In this document: positions 19,938-29,425 of the stretch, in pieces
Layout of the letters: the number at the start of each line of letters is the position of its first letter
Numbering within the stretch: position 1 is the stretch's first letter
Source: SLFH01 sp050486265
GTDB lineage: Bacteria; Planctomycetota; Phycisphaerae; Phycisphaerales; UBA1924
Assembly (NCBI GenBank): GCA_050486265.1
Contig: JBJHCY010000009.1
Location: 1-64,000, forward strand
Direction: 5' to 3'
Length of the DNA: 64,000 nt
Notes under the pieces: generated by a model
What the model was told of the DNA's origin: nothing
The model's input: the letters and a program-made list of their open reading frames with translations, nothing else
Database searches by the model: none
Made by a program: the position numbers and the translations under genes

Positions 19938-20431
19938 CGCGAGCTTCCGCCATCCGGGGCTTCACGCTGCTTGAGACGCTCGCCGCCCTCGTTCTGACGG
20001 CGGTGCTAACCACGGCCCTGTTCGCCTGGAACAACGCCCTCGCCTCGCTCGCGGGCGAAGAGACCTCGCGCACCGACTGGGCCGTCGGCGCACAACGGCT
20101 GGCGGACGCGATCGCGACCGACCTCCGCTCCGGCGACTTCGACGCGGCGCTCCAGCGCCGTTCGCCCCGCGTGCAGACTGGTGAAGGCGCCATCCGCATC
20201 CGTTCCCGTAGACCCGGCGTCGGCCACGCCGAGGTTGTCTACAGGTTCGATCCGAATCGGTCGGCGGTCACGGTCTCGATCAACGGATCCGAAGCCGTCG
20301 AAGCCCTGGGCCGCGTCGGCGCGTTCGCCGCAGAACGCATCGAGAACCGCGGTCGCAACACGGCGTTCGTCCGAGTCCGCATCGTCCACACCGATGTCCG
20401 AAGGGTTGTGGTTTCGGAGGTCCCGCTGTGA
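19934..20431 (+). CDS. gspJ: Minor pseudopilin, GspJ-like
   Basis: 165 residues. The prepilin signal is AIRG followed by FTLLETLAALVLTAVLTTALF, with Gly-1 and Glu+5. The globular domain includes DWAVGAQRLADAIATDLRSGDF and a beta-rich end (VVYRFDPNRSAVTVSI), consistent with the GspJ/PulJ pattern of an amphipathic helix followed by sheets. Together with GspI and GspK it should form the pseudopilus tip. Overlaps both neighbours by four bases. Confidence 0.75.
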   Translation: MTRASAIRGFTLLETLAALVLTAVLTTALFAWNNALASLAGEETSRTDWAVGAQRLADAIATDLRSGDFDAALQRRSPRVQTGEGAIRIRSRRPGVGHAEVVYRFDPNRSAVTVSINGSEAVEALGRVGAFAAERIENRGRNTAFVRVRIVHTDVRRVVVSEVPL

Positions 20432-21240
20432 GCCGCCGCGATGCACAGATCCGCACGCGCCGCGGGATCGCGTTGCTTCTGGTGCTGGCCGCGGCTTCGG
20501 GCGCCGCGGTCTCCGCGTCGATCATCGCTTCATCGCGCACCGACAGCATGACCGCCGCTCGACAAGCAGAACTGCTCCGCCAAGCAGACGCGCTCGCCGA
20601 CGCGGCCCACGATGCGGCGCACTGGTGGCTCCGGAGGGCGTCCGGCACAATCGTCCTCCCGCCCGACGCGCCCGCGCCCCGCGTGCCCGTGTTTGACCAC
20701 ACGATCGAGCTCCCGGACGGCGTGACCGCCCGGATCCGCGTCACCGCCTTCGACCAACTCGGCATGACGCCGATCCAACTCGCCGACTTCCCTCACGCCG
20801 CTGCGATCACCGGACTCGATCAGATCTCGCCCGATCGCCATACGCAAGGCCTGAGCCCGTTCCCCGACCACGACGAGCGTTCTTCCTCAACGCTCGGCGA
20901 GAGATTCGCGACGCACAACGCCGCCGGCGACCAGCACCCGGCCGGCCGGCTGAACATCCACACCGCGCCGATCGCTTTGCTGCAGAGCGCCACGGAGGAG
21001 ACGGGCGACGACCGCCTCGCGCAGATCATCCGCGCCCGGGCCGCGGGCCGCAGAGCGACGAATGTCGGGGTCGTCCGCCACGACCGCGCCCGCCGCGTGC
21101 CGACGCTGGTCGCGGGCAGCAACGCGTGGTCCTTCCGGATCGAGGCGCAGGCCGGCGGCGTGTCGAGCGCGTGGTGGTCCACATACATCCACCGCGGGGC
21201 CGACTGGGAACTCGTCCAACGCCTGCCGATCACACGCTGA
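20428..21240 (+). CDS. gspK: GspK-like minor pseudopilin
   Basis: 270 residues. The leader ends RTRRG before IALLLVLAAASGAAVSASIIAS. The +5 glutamate is absent, which is characteristic of GspK, the pseudopilus tip cap. A central region with GRLNIHTAPIALLQSATEETGDDRLAQIIRARAAG resembles the helix-hairpin-helix-like segment of GspK (normally N-x-N-T-A). Followed four bases later by the gspC-like gene. Confidence 0.8.
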   Translation: MSRRDAQIRTRRGIALLLVLAAASGAAVSASIIASSRTDSMTAARQAELLRQADALADAAHDAAHWWLRRASGTIVLPPDAPAPRVPVFDHTIELPDGVTARIRVTAFDQLGMTPIQLADFPHAAAITGLDQISPDRHTQGLSPFPDHDERSSSTLGERFATHNAAGDQHPAGRLNIHTAPIALLQSATEETGDDRLAQIIRARAAGRRATNVGVVRHDRARRVPTLVAGSNAWSFRIEAQAGGVSSAWWSTYIHRGADWELVQRLPITR

Positions 21241-21244
21241 CACA

Positions 21245-21835
21245 ATGACCAAGCACCGCACCAACCCGTTTGCACACACGCGCCGGCGCGTCCTGCTCGC
21301 CGCGGCGGCCGGTCTGGCGCCGATGCTCGCGATCATCGCCGCGGCGTGGGCGTTCCGAGCGCCCGCGCAGCAGCCGCAGTTCGCTTCACTGCAAATCGCC
21401 GAGCCGTCCGAGGCACCGCGGCTGCGCGAGCCCCTTGACGCCGCGGCTTTCAGCGCCGTGCTCTGGCACACACCGCCGCCGCCGCCACCCGAGCCTGAGC
21501 AGCAGCCGGAAACACAGCCTGTTCTCGCCGCCGCCCCGCCGCCTCCGCCACCTCCTCCTCCACCCGCGATCCAGCTCCTGGCGATCCTGACGCCGAGCGC
21601 GGCGCAGGGGACTCCGGCCGAAAGCAACCGCCGCCTCGCCATCGCCTACGACCCCGACGCCGACGAGATCCGAACGCTCCGTTCCGGCGACGACATCGGC
21701 GGAGGCTGGTCTGTCGACGCGGTGACCGACGACGCGATCACGCTCAGGCAAGAACGCCGCACCGTCGCGTTGACCCTCGAACCGGAGCACGCGGCCGCAA
21801 GACCGCAGACCGCCCAGCCGCGGAGGGGCCGATGA
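21245..21835 (+). CDS. gspC: GspC-like inner-membrane protein (HR domain)
   Basis: 196 residues: a short cytoplasmic start, one membrane segment (residues 16-38), a periplasmic linker with two polyproline runs (around residues 77-82 and 99-107), and a small beta domain (IQLLAILTP..RRLAIAYDPDADEIRTLRSGDDIGGGWSVDAVTDDAITLRQERR). The last region has the GspC homology-region pattern of a short beta sandwich ending in a statement of local sequence I/L-x-L. GspC links the inner-membrane platform to the GspD periplasmic rings. The assignment is from architecture and position; overall similarity to proteobacterial GspC looks low. Confidence 0.65.
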   Translation: MTKHRTNPFAHTRRRVLLAAAAGLAPMLAIIAAAWAFRAPAQQPQFASLQIAEPSEAPRLREPLDAAAFSAVLWHTPPPPPPEPEQQPETQPVLAAAPPPPPPPPPPAIQLLAILTPSAAQGTPAESNRRLAIAYDPDADEIRTLRSGDDIGGGWSVDAVTDDAITLRQERRTVALTLEPEHAAARPQTAQPRRGR

Positions 21836-22710
21836 ACGATCGCGCCGCCGACATCCGCCGGCCCGCCGAACGCTTCTACTGGGGCGTGCTGGATGTCGCG
21901 TCCCTCCCCCCGGCCGTCGGGCGACGCAAACGCGAACAGCTCGACGCCCTGTTCGAGACCGTCTTGCCGGTCCCGATCGAGTCGGTCCACGCCGTGTACG
22001 CGCCGATCAAGAGGAGCGGATCAATAGTGCTCGCGTGCGCCGCGGACGCCGAATCGCTCCGCCCGCTCGCGGCCGATCCGAGCGCGGTATCGCTCTCGCC
22101 CAGCGCGACGCCGCCCGAGGTGCTCGCCAGACTCCCCGGCGGCGTGCGTCCGGACCCCGCTGCGATCAACCTGCTGACAGGCCCGTACACGCCCGCGCGG
22201 ATCAGAGCCGCAAGCCGCCGCCGATCCGCGATCATCGCGGCTTCGTGCGTCATCGCAGCCGCGTTCTTCGTCTACGGCACAGAAGCACGAGTTGCTTCGC
22301 ACCGAGCGGCCGCCGCCGACGCCCGGGACCGGATCGGCGAGGTCCACGCCCGCGTCCTCCCGCCAGCAGCACGCCCCGGCCCACGCCATCACGAGTTCCT
22401 CGGCGAGCTCCGGCGCGTGCGGCGGGCGGCCGCCGCCCCGCCAGAGCAGCAGGACGCGGCGGACACCCTCGCCGCGCTTCTCGGCTCGTGGCCCGCCGAC
22501 CGCCGCACGCAGACCCGCTCGATCGTCGTTGCGCCCGGCGCGATCACCATCGAAACCTCCTGCGAGGACAGCGAGCAGGCCGAGCTGTTCGTCGCCGCGA
22601 TCTCGCCCCCGCAAGGCTGGGCCCTCAGCCCCCAGAACATCCGGCGCGTCCGAGACCGCGTCGATGTCACGCTGCGGTTTTCGCCGATCGGCGCAGGAGC
22701 AACGCGATGA
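21832..22710 (+). CDS. gspL: GspL/PilN-like assembly platform protein
   Basis: 292 residues. A cytoplasmic N-terminal part (LDVASLPPAVGRRKREQLDALFETVLPVP) is followed by a single membrane segment about halfway (SAIIAASCVIAAAFFVYG) and a periplasmic ferredoxin-like-sized domain (SIVVAPGAITIETSCEDSEQAELFVAAI). This bitopic layout matches GspL, although the actin-like cytoplasmic domain of classical GspL appears shortened. It is flanked by the GspC-like and GspM-like genes with four-base overlaps, which supports the role. Confidence 0.6.
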   Translation: MNDRAADIRRPAERFYWGVLDVASLPPAVGRRKREQLDALFETVLPVPIESVHAVYAPIKRSGSIVLACAADAESLRPLAADPSAVSLSPSATPPEVLARLPGGVRPDPAAINLLTGPYTPARIRAASRRRSAIIAASCVIAAAFFVYGTEARVASHRAAAADARDRIGEVHARVLPPAARPGPRHHEFLGELRRVRRAAAAPPEQQDAADTLAALLGSWPADRRTQTRSIVVAPGAITIETSCEDSEQAELFVAAISPPQGWALSPQNIRRVRDRVDVTLRFSPIGAGATR

Positions 22711-23249
22711 GCAGGCTCGCCCGCGCGTGGCCGGTCGTGGTGATCGCCGCGGCGATCGTTGTTTGCATCGCCGCCGCCGCGCGGCTCACCGCCGCTCGCC
22801 GCGAGGCGGACGCAGCGCAGCGAACGGCCGAGACCGTGCTCGCTCAAGCGAAGCAAATCCTCCAGGCCCGGGCCGCCGCGCCCGGCGACCTCCGCCCCAG
22901 TTCCAGCCAGGCCGTCTACACGAGCGTCGCCGAATGCCTACGCGAGCTCGCCATCTCGACTTCGGCCCTGGCCGCTGTCGAAGAGGTCGCACAACGGAGC
23001 ACACCTCAAGAAGGTATCGCCGAGCAGGTCGTCCGCATCCGTCTCGAACGCCTGCACCCCGCCGACCTCGGCCGCTTCCTCGCCCGCTGGCGGCACGATC
23101 ACCCCGAGTGGACCGTCACCCAGATCCACCTCACCGCGCCGCGCACCACGCGACAGGACGAGCACGACGGGCGGTACGACGCGCAGCTCGTCTGCGCCGC
23201 TCGCCGATTCGATCCCAACGCCCCCGCCGACAGCCAGAGCCCACGATGA
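22707..23249 (+). CDS. gspM: GspM-like assembly platform protein
   Basis: 180 residues: membrane segment at residues 8-27 (WPVVVIAAAIVVCIAAAARL), then a periplasmic helix (AARREADAAQRTAETVLAQAK, a likely short coiled coil) and a small alpha/beta domain ending near IRLERLHPADLGRFLARWR..WTVTQIHLTA. This is the usual layout of GspM, the partner of GspL. Sequence identity to known GspM proteins is not obvious, so the call depends on operon position. Confidence 0.6.
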   Translation: MSRLARAWPVVVIAAAIVVCIAAAARLTAARREADAAQRTAETVLAQAKQILQARAAAPGDLRPSSSQAVYTSVAECLRELAISTSALAAVEEVAQRSTPQEGIAEQVVRIRLERLHPADLGRFLARWRHDHPEWTVTQIHLTAPRTTRQDEHDGRYDAQLVCAARRFDPNAPADSQSPR

Positions 23250-23872
23250 CCCGACACGCAACACACCCAAAGCACACCGCCTCCCTCGCAACGCTCATGC
23301 TCGCCATGGTGCTCGGAACGCCGCTTACCGCGTCGCTCTCCGGCTGCACGCAACGAAACACGAGCCCGTACAGCACGCCGAGAGAGGGCGCACGCGACCC
23401 TGTCCTCGCCGAACGCCTCAACCGCGAAGCCGCGGCCTACATCGACACCGACGAAGAAAAGGCCGAGAGACTGCTCCGCCGGGCGCTCGAGGCGGACCTC
23501 TTCTTCGGTCCCGCCCACAACAACCTCGGTGTCCTCCACCTCCGCCACGGCAGGCTCTACGAGGCCGCCCACGAGTTCGAATGGGCACGCAAGCTCATGC
23601 CCGGCCACCCCGATCCCCGCGTCAACCTCGCCCTCACCCTCGAACAGGCAGGCCGGGCGGAGGAAGCGATCAACACCTACGCCGCCGCCCTCGAAGCACG
23701 CCCCGACCACCTCCCCGCGATCCAGGCCATGGCCCGCTGCCAACTCCGCTACAACCGGACCGACGACCGCACCGAGCCCATGCTCCGCACCATCGCGATG
23801 CGCTCCGACGACGAGCAATGGAGACAATGGGCTCGACTCCAGCTCGTCCGATTGGAAAGCGGAGAGCCGTGA
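23246..23872 (+). CDS. TPR-repeat lipoprotein at the end of the gsp operon
   Basis: 208 residues. The signal peptide ends in a lipobox (SLSGC, Cys34). Tetratricopeptide repeats follow (AERLLRRALEADLFFGPAHNNLGVLHL; RLYEAAHEFEWARKLMPGHPDPRVNLAL; EEAINTYAAALEARPDHLPAI). An outer-membrane TPR lipoprotein in a secretion operon resembles the pilotins PilF/PilW or similar secretin-assembly factors. That is an inference, since the sequence shows only the fold and the membrane anchor. Last gene in the ATGA-linked series. Confidence 0.75.
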   Translation: MTRHATHPKHTASLATLMLAMVLGTPLTASLSGCTQRNTSPYSTPREGARDPVLAERLNREAAAYIDTDEEKAERLLRRALEADLFFGPAHNNLGVLHLRHGRLYEAAHEFEWARKLMPGHPDPRVNLALTLEQAGRAEEAINTYAAALEARPDHLPAIQAMARCQLRYNRTDDRTEPMLRTIAMRSDDEQWRQWARLQLVRLESGEP

Positions 23873-24049
23873 GGCAGAGGACTGATGCGCGTTCCGCCCA
23901 ACTCTCGCGCGTCAGCCATCCCGTTGCGGTGATGGACCTGAAGCGTTCTCCGCTCAGTTTGTTCCAGCTCTGCGCGACGGCATCGCCGATCGCGGCATGT
24001 GCAGCACGGGGCACCTTATGGACAGCGTATTACAACGCAACACCCGAAT

Positions 24050-24826
24050 TTACCCAACCGGCATCTGCAATCCAGACGCATCGCCAATCAGCACATACTG
24101 CCCGCACTTCTCAAGTCGCTTCCTCCGCACCCGCCAGTCGGGCATCGTCGTGTCCAAGAGCTGATAGAAGCCTCGATCGTGGCGAGGGTGTTTCAGATGG
24201 CATAACTCGTGCATCACCACATAGTCCACACAATCGATCGGGGCGATGAGCAGCAGTGGATTCAAAACGAGCCTTCCCTTCGGCGTGCAGCTGCCCCAGC
24301 GGCGCGTCATCCAGCGGATCAGTAGCGGCGGCTCGGCTACGCCGTGCGGAGCGAGCCTTTCCAGGCAATGCAGCATCCGCTTGTGCAGAAGCTCGCGGGC
24401 TCTGGCCTTGTACCAGTCTCGAACAATCCGCCCGGCCGATTCTCGCTGATCATCTCCAAGCTGAGGCAGAGTAACGACGAGATGCGGTCCGCGAAGCCCC
24501 GCAACGGCTTCCTCACCTTCCTGCACCTTCAGCCGATACTGCCGACCAAGGTACCTGACGGTCTCGCCGGAGACATACCGCCTCTCGGGATCCCGCGGCC
24601 TGAATGTCTCGAAATACTCTTGCTGCCGGATGATCCACCGCGCGCGACGCCTCACAAACAACGCCAACGACTCATCGCTACGCGAGTGATTTGATCTGAC
24701 CTCCACCTTCCCCGTCGGCTTGACCAGGAGGCAGGTCGACTTACGCTCGGAGCGTACGACCGAATACACGATCGACTCGCGGCCGACAACCACAGCGTTG
24801 CCAGATTGTGCCCTGTTTGCACTCAC
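24050..24826 (-). CDS. YgjP/SprT-like M48-type metallopeptidase
   Basis: 258 residues from a GTG that overlaps the hsdR stop (GTGA). An upstream ATG inside hsdR is possible but less likely. The C-terminal half has the DUF45 signature: RRWGSCTPKGRLVLNPLLLIAP, then DYVVMHELCHLKHPRHDRGFY with the HExxH zinc site at residues 206-210. Members of this family are recurrent companions of type I restriction operons, where their role is not established. Here it is the last gene of the hsd operon. The N-terminal half is basic and could bind nucleic acid (inference). Confidence 0.85.
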   Translation of the reverse strand: MSANRAQSGNAVVVGRESIVYSVVRSERKSTCLLVKPTGKVEVRSNHSRSDESLALFVRRRARWIIRQQEYFETFRPRDPERRYVSGETVRYLGRQYRLKVQEGEEAVAGLRGPHLVVTLPQLGDDQRESAGRIVRDWYKARARELLHKRMLHCLERLAPHGVAEPPLLIRWMTRRWGSCTPKGRLVLNPLLLIAPIDCVDYVVMHELCHLKHPRHDRGFYQLLDTTMPDWRVRRKRLEKCGQYVLIGDASGLQMPVG

Positions 24827-27800
24827 AGGACTGCTCTCGCCCGTTCCAGCGCGGTATCGACGGCTTTTTCGATGGTCTCTACAGCCCAATCCGCCCCGGT
24901 TTGATCTTTGAGGTCGAACAGATAGTCATCGATATCCTGCCGCATTTCCTTCTGCCGATCGGCGTTATCCTTCCAGCCGACAATCGCCTTCTCCCGGATG
25001 ATGCTCTCGATCCGCACGGCCGCGGCTTCGGAAGCAACACCCAGCAGGTCGCAGATGTTGCGGTAAATCACGGCGCCGAGCCGGGTATCCCTCAGGCGCT
25101 CTGGCACATCGCCGGAGGTCGGCGTGAGAACCTCGCTCTCCACCGCCTCGACCTGGACCCGCGCATCGGCGGCCGCGAGCCAGCCCTGCCGCATTTTCTC
25201 GATGATCTCCCTGAGCATCGCAGACAGTCTGCGGTAGGTCGCGGGATCCTCGTCTTTCACCCGCTCTTCGAGCACCCGGCTCACATTGCTCGCAATCGTC
25301 TCGGCTTTCGAGGTGTCCGTCCCAGCCGCTTCGAGCGCCGCGGCACGCTGGTCGCGATCGTACAGATCGATCTTTCCCGTGATGCTCTCGACACCGCTGG
25401 TGCTGATGTACTGGTCGAGCAGCTTGCGGATCTTCGGCTCATACTCCGTAAAATCGACCACCTCGGCGTACCGGATCCGCACGGCACGGCGAAGCTCCCC
25501 GAAGAACTTCAGATCCTTGCGGTATCTCGAAACAACATCCTCCGGCGTCTGATCAAGAAACAAGTGAGACGCCAACGCCACATCAAGAACGCGAGCAAAG
25601 GCCGCATACCGCTCGTAAAACCTGATCCTCAGCGCCTCGTCCGCGAGATGCCGCTCGAACGCCTCGCGGTCCCTGCTCCCGCCCAGATCCTTGAAGGTGT
25701 CCCACAGCAGCGAGTGCCGCTGAGGCAGGTCGTCCCAAACCCTATCAACGCACGCGATCGACTCAACATAGCCGATACTCGCGGCCTCCGGATCATCCGG
25801 CTCCCGCGCGTACATCGTAAACGCTTCGTCAAGCTCCTCAAGAACACCGCGATAGTCCAGCACATACCCCCGCTCCTTCCCGTTCGCAAGACGATTGACG
25901 CGGGCGATCGCCTGCAGCAAGCTGTGCTCCCGGAGCTTGCGGGCCAGATACAGCACCGTGTTCTCCGGAGCGTCGAAGCCGGTCAGAAGCTTGTCAACGA
26001 CGATCATGATCTCGGGCGCGTCGCCACCAGGATCCCTGGTGTCGACGCGCTTGAACGAATTGACGAGTTGCTTGGCGTACCGCTCCGCATTCCCGAACCG
26101 CTGGAGCACGCCCTCCCAATACCGATTGACAAGCGCCCGATTCGGCTTGTAAATGTCCTCATCCCCCTCGCGATCATCCGGCGGCGAGATCAGAACCTCG
26201 GATCGCACCTCCCCAAAGTCGTCAAGCCAATGCTTGTACCGGATCGCGGCGGCCTTGGAAGGGGCCACAAGCTGCGCCTTGAGCCCCGTCCCCTGCAGAA
26301 AGTCCCGGAAGTGCTCCGAAACATCCCGCGCGATCCGGCGGATGACCGGGTCGGCCTGCATCACCTGGTCTTCGGTGCTCACCCTGCGCCGCAGATCCTG
26401 CTTCTGCTCGTCCGACAGACCCTCGGTGTACTTCTCGAACCAGTCGTCGATCTCCGCCTGGTTGACATCCTTTACAACATGCCGCCCCTCGTACACAATC
26501 GGCAGCACCGCCCGGTCCCGCTCCGCCTGCTTGATCGTGTAGGTATCGATCATGCCGCCGAACTTGTCGACCGTGCTCCGGTCCTTCCGCCGGACCGGCG
26601 TCCCCGTGAACCCGATGTAACACGCGTTGGGCAGCACACGCCGCATCGTGGAGTGGCGGATGCCGAACTGGGTCCTGTGCCCCTCGTCCACAAGCACGAA
26701 CACATTCGGATCATCAATCCCCGTCCGCTCCTTGCCCAGCGCGGCGTCAAACTTGTTGATCACCGTCGTGATGATCTTCGCCTCAGGGTCGGCCAGCAGG
26801 CGAACGAGATCGGTCCCCTTATTCGCCTGTTCCGCCTTCAGCCCACAGTGCCGGAAGGTGCCGTAGATCTGGTCATCGAGATCAACGCGATCGGTCACCA
26901 GAACGATGCGTTCGCCCCCTTCCCCGCCGGCGATCTCGCCCCGATGCCGGTCCATCGCGATGGCCTTGGCGAGCATGACCATCGTGAGGCTCTTGCCCGA
27001 CCCCTGCGTGTGCCACACGACGCCGCCCCGCCGCATCCCGTCGGGCCCCAGCGCCCGGATCCGGCGCCGGATCTTCTCCACGCAAAAGTACTGCTGGTAC
27101 CTCGCGATCTTTTTCGTGCCCTGGTCAAACACGATGTACCGGTGCGACAGCCTCAACAGACGCTCAGGCGAAAACACGCGGCACAGCAGCCTGTCCTGCT
27201 CGGTCACCAGCCGGCCCCGGCTCTCCGATGCCATAAAGTCGGCCCGAACCCCCGCACCCCTGCGACGCAGAAGCCGCCCGGCCTCGTCCGCCCCGAGCGC
27301 CGTGTTCACCGCCGCCTCCACCGCGCCGTCAGAAATCTCCTGCTCGCCGTCCGCCAAAGCCGACTCTCTCCAACCCGCCCAGAACTTCAGCGGCGTGCCC
27401 GTCGTGGCGTACCGGGCCGGCAGCTTCGCCTCAGACCCGAACTCCTCGGCCAACGCCTCCGCGGCGGACGCACCCGCGGGCGAGATCGCCCCAAGCACCT
27501 GCGAATACCAGTACAGCTTGGGGATCCCATCCGCCTTCTGGTTGCGGATGTGCTGCTCGATCGCCTGGATCACCGGCGCAGGCTTGCCCGGGCCCGGCAC
27601 GCCACGCTTGCACTCGATCACACCCAGCGGGATGCCGTTGACAAACAGCACGAGGTCCGGGCGGCAGGTCCGCTGCGAGCCCGACCGGTCGACCGCGAAC
27701 TCCTCGGTGATGTGATAGACATTCCGCTCCGGCCGATCCCAGTCGATGTACCGGAGCTGAAAACTCTTCGTGTCGCCCAGCACCGTCTGCCGGAGCGACT

Positions 27801-28122
27801 TGCCGAGCAGCAGGTGGTCGTAGATCTTCTCGCTGGTGCGCACGAGGCCGTCGTCCTGCTCGTCGCGGATCGTCGCGATCGCAGACGCGATGTTCGCCTC
27901 GGTAAACGGCGCCGACTCGCCCCGGTACTCGATCCGGTTGTTCTCCCGGAGCCAGCCTTCGAGGATGCCGTAAAGCAACACCTCGGATCTCCGTCCGCCG
28001 CGGAGCCCGAGAGCCTCCTCCGGCGTCAGGTACTCCCAGCCCAGATTCATCAGCACCTTCAGGGCCGGGAGCTGGCTGGTGGAGTCTTCGTCGGAGCGGG
28101 GTGTGGGCCTGAACTCGCTCAT
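24823..28122 (-). CDS. hsdR: Type I restriction endonuclease subunit R
   Basis: 1,099 residues. The N-terminal nuclease domain has the PD-(D/E)xK pattern (RPDLVLFVNGIPLGVIECK, residues ~154-172). Superfamily 2 motor motifs follow: Walker A HTQGSGKS near residue 370, VDEGHR near 477, and LLTGFDAPENTVLYLARKL and QAIARVNR further on. The C-terminal helical region should contact the methylase complex. This subunit translocates DNA and cuts unmodified DNA. Its ATG overlaps the stop of the preceding gene and its stop overlaps the metallopeptidase start, so the genes are translationally coupled. Confidence 0.95.
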   Translation of the reverse strand: MSEFRPTPRSDEDSTSQLPALKVLMNLGWEYLTPEEALGLRGGRRSEVLLYGILEGWLRENNRIEYRGESAPFTEANIASAIATIRDEQDDGLVRTSEKIYDHLLLGKSLRQTVLGDTKSFQLRYIDWDRPERNVYHITEEFAVDRSGSQRTCRPDLVLFVNGIPLGVIECKRGVPGPGKPAPVIQAIEQHIRNQKADGIPKLYWYSQVLGAISPAGASAAEALAEEFGSEAKLPARYATTGTPLKFWAGWRESALADGEQEISDGAVEAAVNTALGADEAGRLLRRRGAGVRADFMASESRGRLVTEQDRLLCRVFSPERLLRLSHRYIVFDQGTKKIARYQQYFCVEKIRRRIRALGPDGMRRGGVVWHTQGSGKSLTMVMLAKAIAMDRHRGEIAGGEGGERIVLVTDRVDLDDQIYGTFRHCGLKAEQANKGTDLVRLLADPEAKIITTVINKFDAALGKERTGIDDPNVFVLVDEGHRTQFGIRHSTMRRVLPNACYIGFTGTPVRRKDRSTVDKFGGMIDTYTIKQAERDRAVLPIVYEGRHVVKDVNQAEIDDWFEKYTEGLSDEQKQDLRRRVSTEDQVMQADPVIRRIARDVSEHFRDFLQGTGLKAQLVAPSKAAAIRYKHWLDDFGEVRSEVLISPPDDREGDEDIYKPNRALVNRYWEGVLQRFGNAERYAKQLVNSFKRVDTRDPGGDAPEIMIVVDKLLTGFDAPENTVLYLARKLREHSLLQAIARVNRLANGKERGYVLDYRGVLEELDEAFTMYAREPDDPEAASIGYVESIACVDRVWDDLPQRHSLLWDTFKDLGGSRDREAFERHLADEALRIRFYERYAAFARVLDVALASHLFLDQTPEDVVSRYRKDLKFFGELRRAVRIRYAEVVDFTEYEPKIRKLLDQYISTSGVESITGKIDLYDRDQRAAALEAAGTDTSKAETIASNVSRVLEERVKDEDPATYRRLSAMLREIIEKMRQGWLAAADARVQVEAVESEVLTPTSGDVPERLRDTRLGAVIYRNICDLLGVASEAAAVRIESIIREKAIVGWKDNADRQKEMRQDIDDYLFDLKDQTGADWAVETIEKAVDTALERARAVL

Positions 28123-29381
28123 GTTGATTCTCCGGGTGAGAGGTCAACCAGGAACACATGAATGACAACCTCTCGCCCTTCATCCGTGTCGGAACGCATC
28201 ACGACCCGCCACTCTCCAGCATGGCCACTCTCCATCCGGCGCACAAACTTCGGATGGCTCTCCAGGTGCGACGCCAAATCAGCCTGAAGCTTCGCAAAGT
28301 CTTTGACGGTCTTGTTCCACAGGATGAGTGCTGCTCGCGTGTCTCTCCATGTCAGATATCCCAGAAGCTGACCGACGGCCTCATGAAGCGCCTTTTGACC
28401 CTTCCAGAGCTTGCACTCTGCTACGAACGCCGCCCGGTTCTCGTGCTCGATGCAGATGTCCGTCTTCCCATGCTTGCGGAACCGCTCCCCCGACGCAGCG
28501 CCCTTGAAGTGTCCGTTCAGATGCGCAAGAACGACATCCCGCAACGCTTCTTCACCAAGCCCGGCGAAAGTGGCGGGCATTGACTCAAACGAGCGTGACT
28601 CTTGGCGGATGATCTTCAGAATGTACTCGTAGTCGTCGTTGCTGATGCCGTACTCCTGCTCGACCGGTCTCGCCCGCGGAAGCGGCTTGACCACCTTCTT
28701 CGGCATCGCGATTGGGGTCGGGCTCGGCGCATCATCGCGAGGCCGAATCGGAATCGAAATCTTTCGAAGCAACTCTCCCTGCTTTTCCAGCCGCCGTCTT
28801 CGATCCTCCACCGCTTGCCGGGCGCACTGCCGAAGCTCTATGTTGAAACGCTTGGCATCGTCGCCGACCCATGTCTCATATCTCTTGAGGCTATCAAGCT
28901 GCGCCTTGATCCACTGATCAAACTGGTCGTCTCCAAGAGCATCACACGGCAACGAAAGCGACATGCTGACCGTTCCGCCTTGAGCTCCCCCTTTGTGCAC
29001 GCGGCCTCGCGGACCATCTAAGGAGTGGGTACTGGGCTTGTATCTAAATAGATCTGGATCCCCAGTAAACGGCACATGAATCGTGATCGACTCTCCCGCC
29101 ACCATGACCGGGCGACTCGGGTCGCGAATAAACCTGCGAAAGTTGTCGTGCGACACATCGACACTGGTCTCATGATGCTCGCCAACTACCTCCTCGACCA
29201 GCATGCGCAATGGCTCGACCCCATACCTTGACGCAAAGTGCTCAATGAGCTCCTCGTCGGTCGCACCGTTCATGCGTTCCGCTGGCGTACCCGCAATATC
29301 CGACTTCATGCCTTCTTTTTTGTCCCGGAGGATATCCCACAATGTTTTATCGGCCGCATTCCAGAACAACAATCTGTCCAT
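28119..29381 (-). CDS. PD-(D/E)xK nuclease-like protein inside the hsd operon
   Basis: 420 residues, with a GGAG site seven bases before the ATG. A C-terminal segment has the arrangement D308-x13-E322-x-K324 (KTDICIEHENR..AAFVAECKLWKG), followed by helices with Q and W. This is the core of Mrr/RecB-type restriction nucleases. The N-terminal ~270 residues are of unknown fold (FRRFIRDPSRPVMVAGESITIHVPFTGDPDLF). It sits between hsdS and hsdR and is ATGA-coupled to hsdR, so it is expressed with the system. It could be an accessory nuclease or defence module. No catalytic role has been shown. Confidence 0.65.
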   Translation of the reverse strand: MDRLLFWNAADKTLWDILRDKKEGMKSDIAGTPAERMNGATDEELIEHFASRYGVEPLRMLVEEVVGEHHETSVDVSHDNFRRFIRDPSRPVMVAGESITIHVPFTGDPDLFRYKPSTHSLDGPRGRVHKGGAQGGTVSMSLSLPCDALGDDQFDQWIKAQLDSLKRYETWVGDDAKRFNIELRQCARQAVEDRRRRLEKQGELLRKISIPIRPRDDAPSPTPIAMPKKVVKPLPRARPVEQEYGISNDDYEYILKIIRQESRSFESMPATFAGLGEEALRDVVLAHLNGHFKGAASGERFRKHGKTDICIEHENRAAFVAECKLWKGQKALHEAVGQLLGYLTWRDTRAALILWNKTVKDFAKLQADLASHLESHPKFVRRMESGHAGEWRVVMRSDTDEGREVVIHVFLVDLSPGEST

Positions 29382-29425
29382 GACTTCGCTCCATAATCAT
29401 CGCACGACGACTGGGACCAAGCAAA

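Noticed and set aside
24808..28161. A 1,117-codon open frame on the plus strand
   Set aside because: It lies wholly opposite hsdR, and its translation is rich in Arg/Pro/Leu with no domain. It is a high-GC shadow of the real gene.
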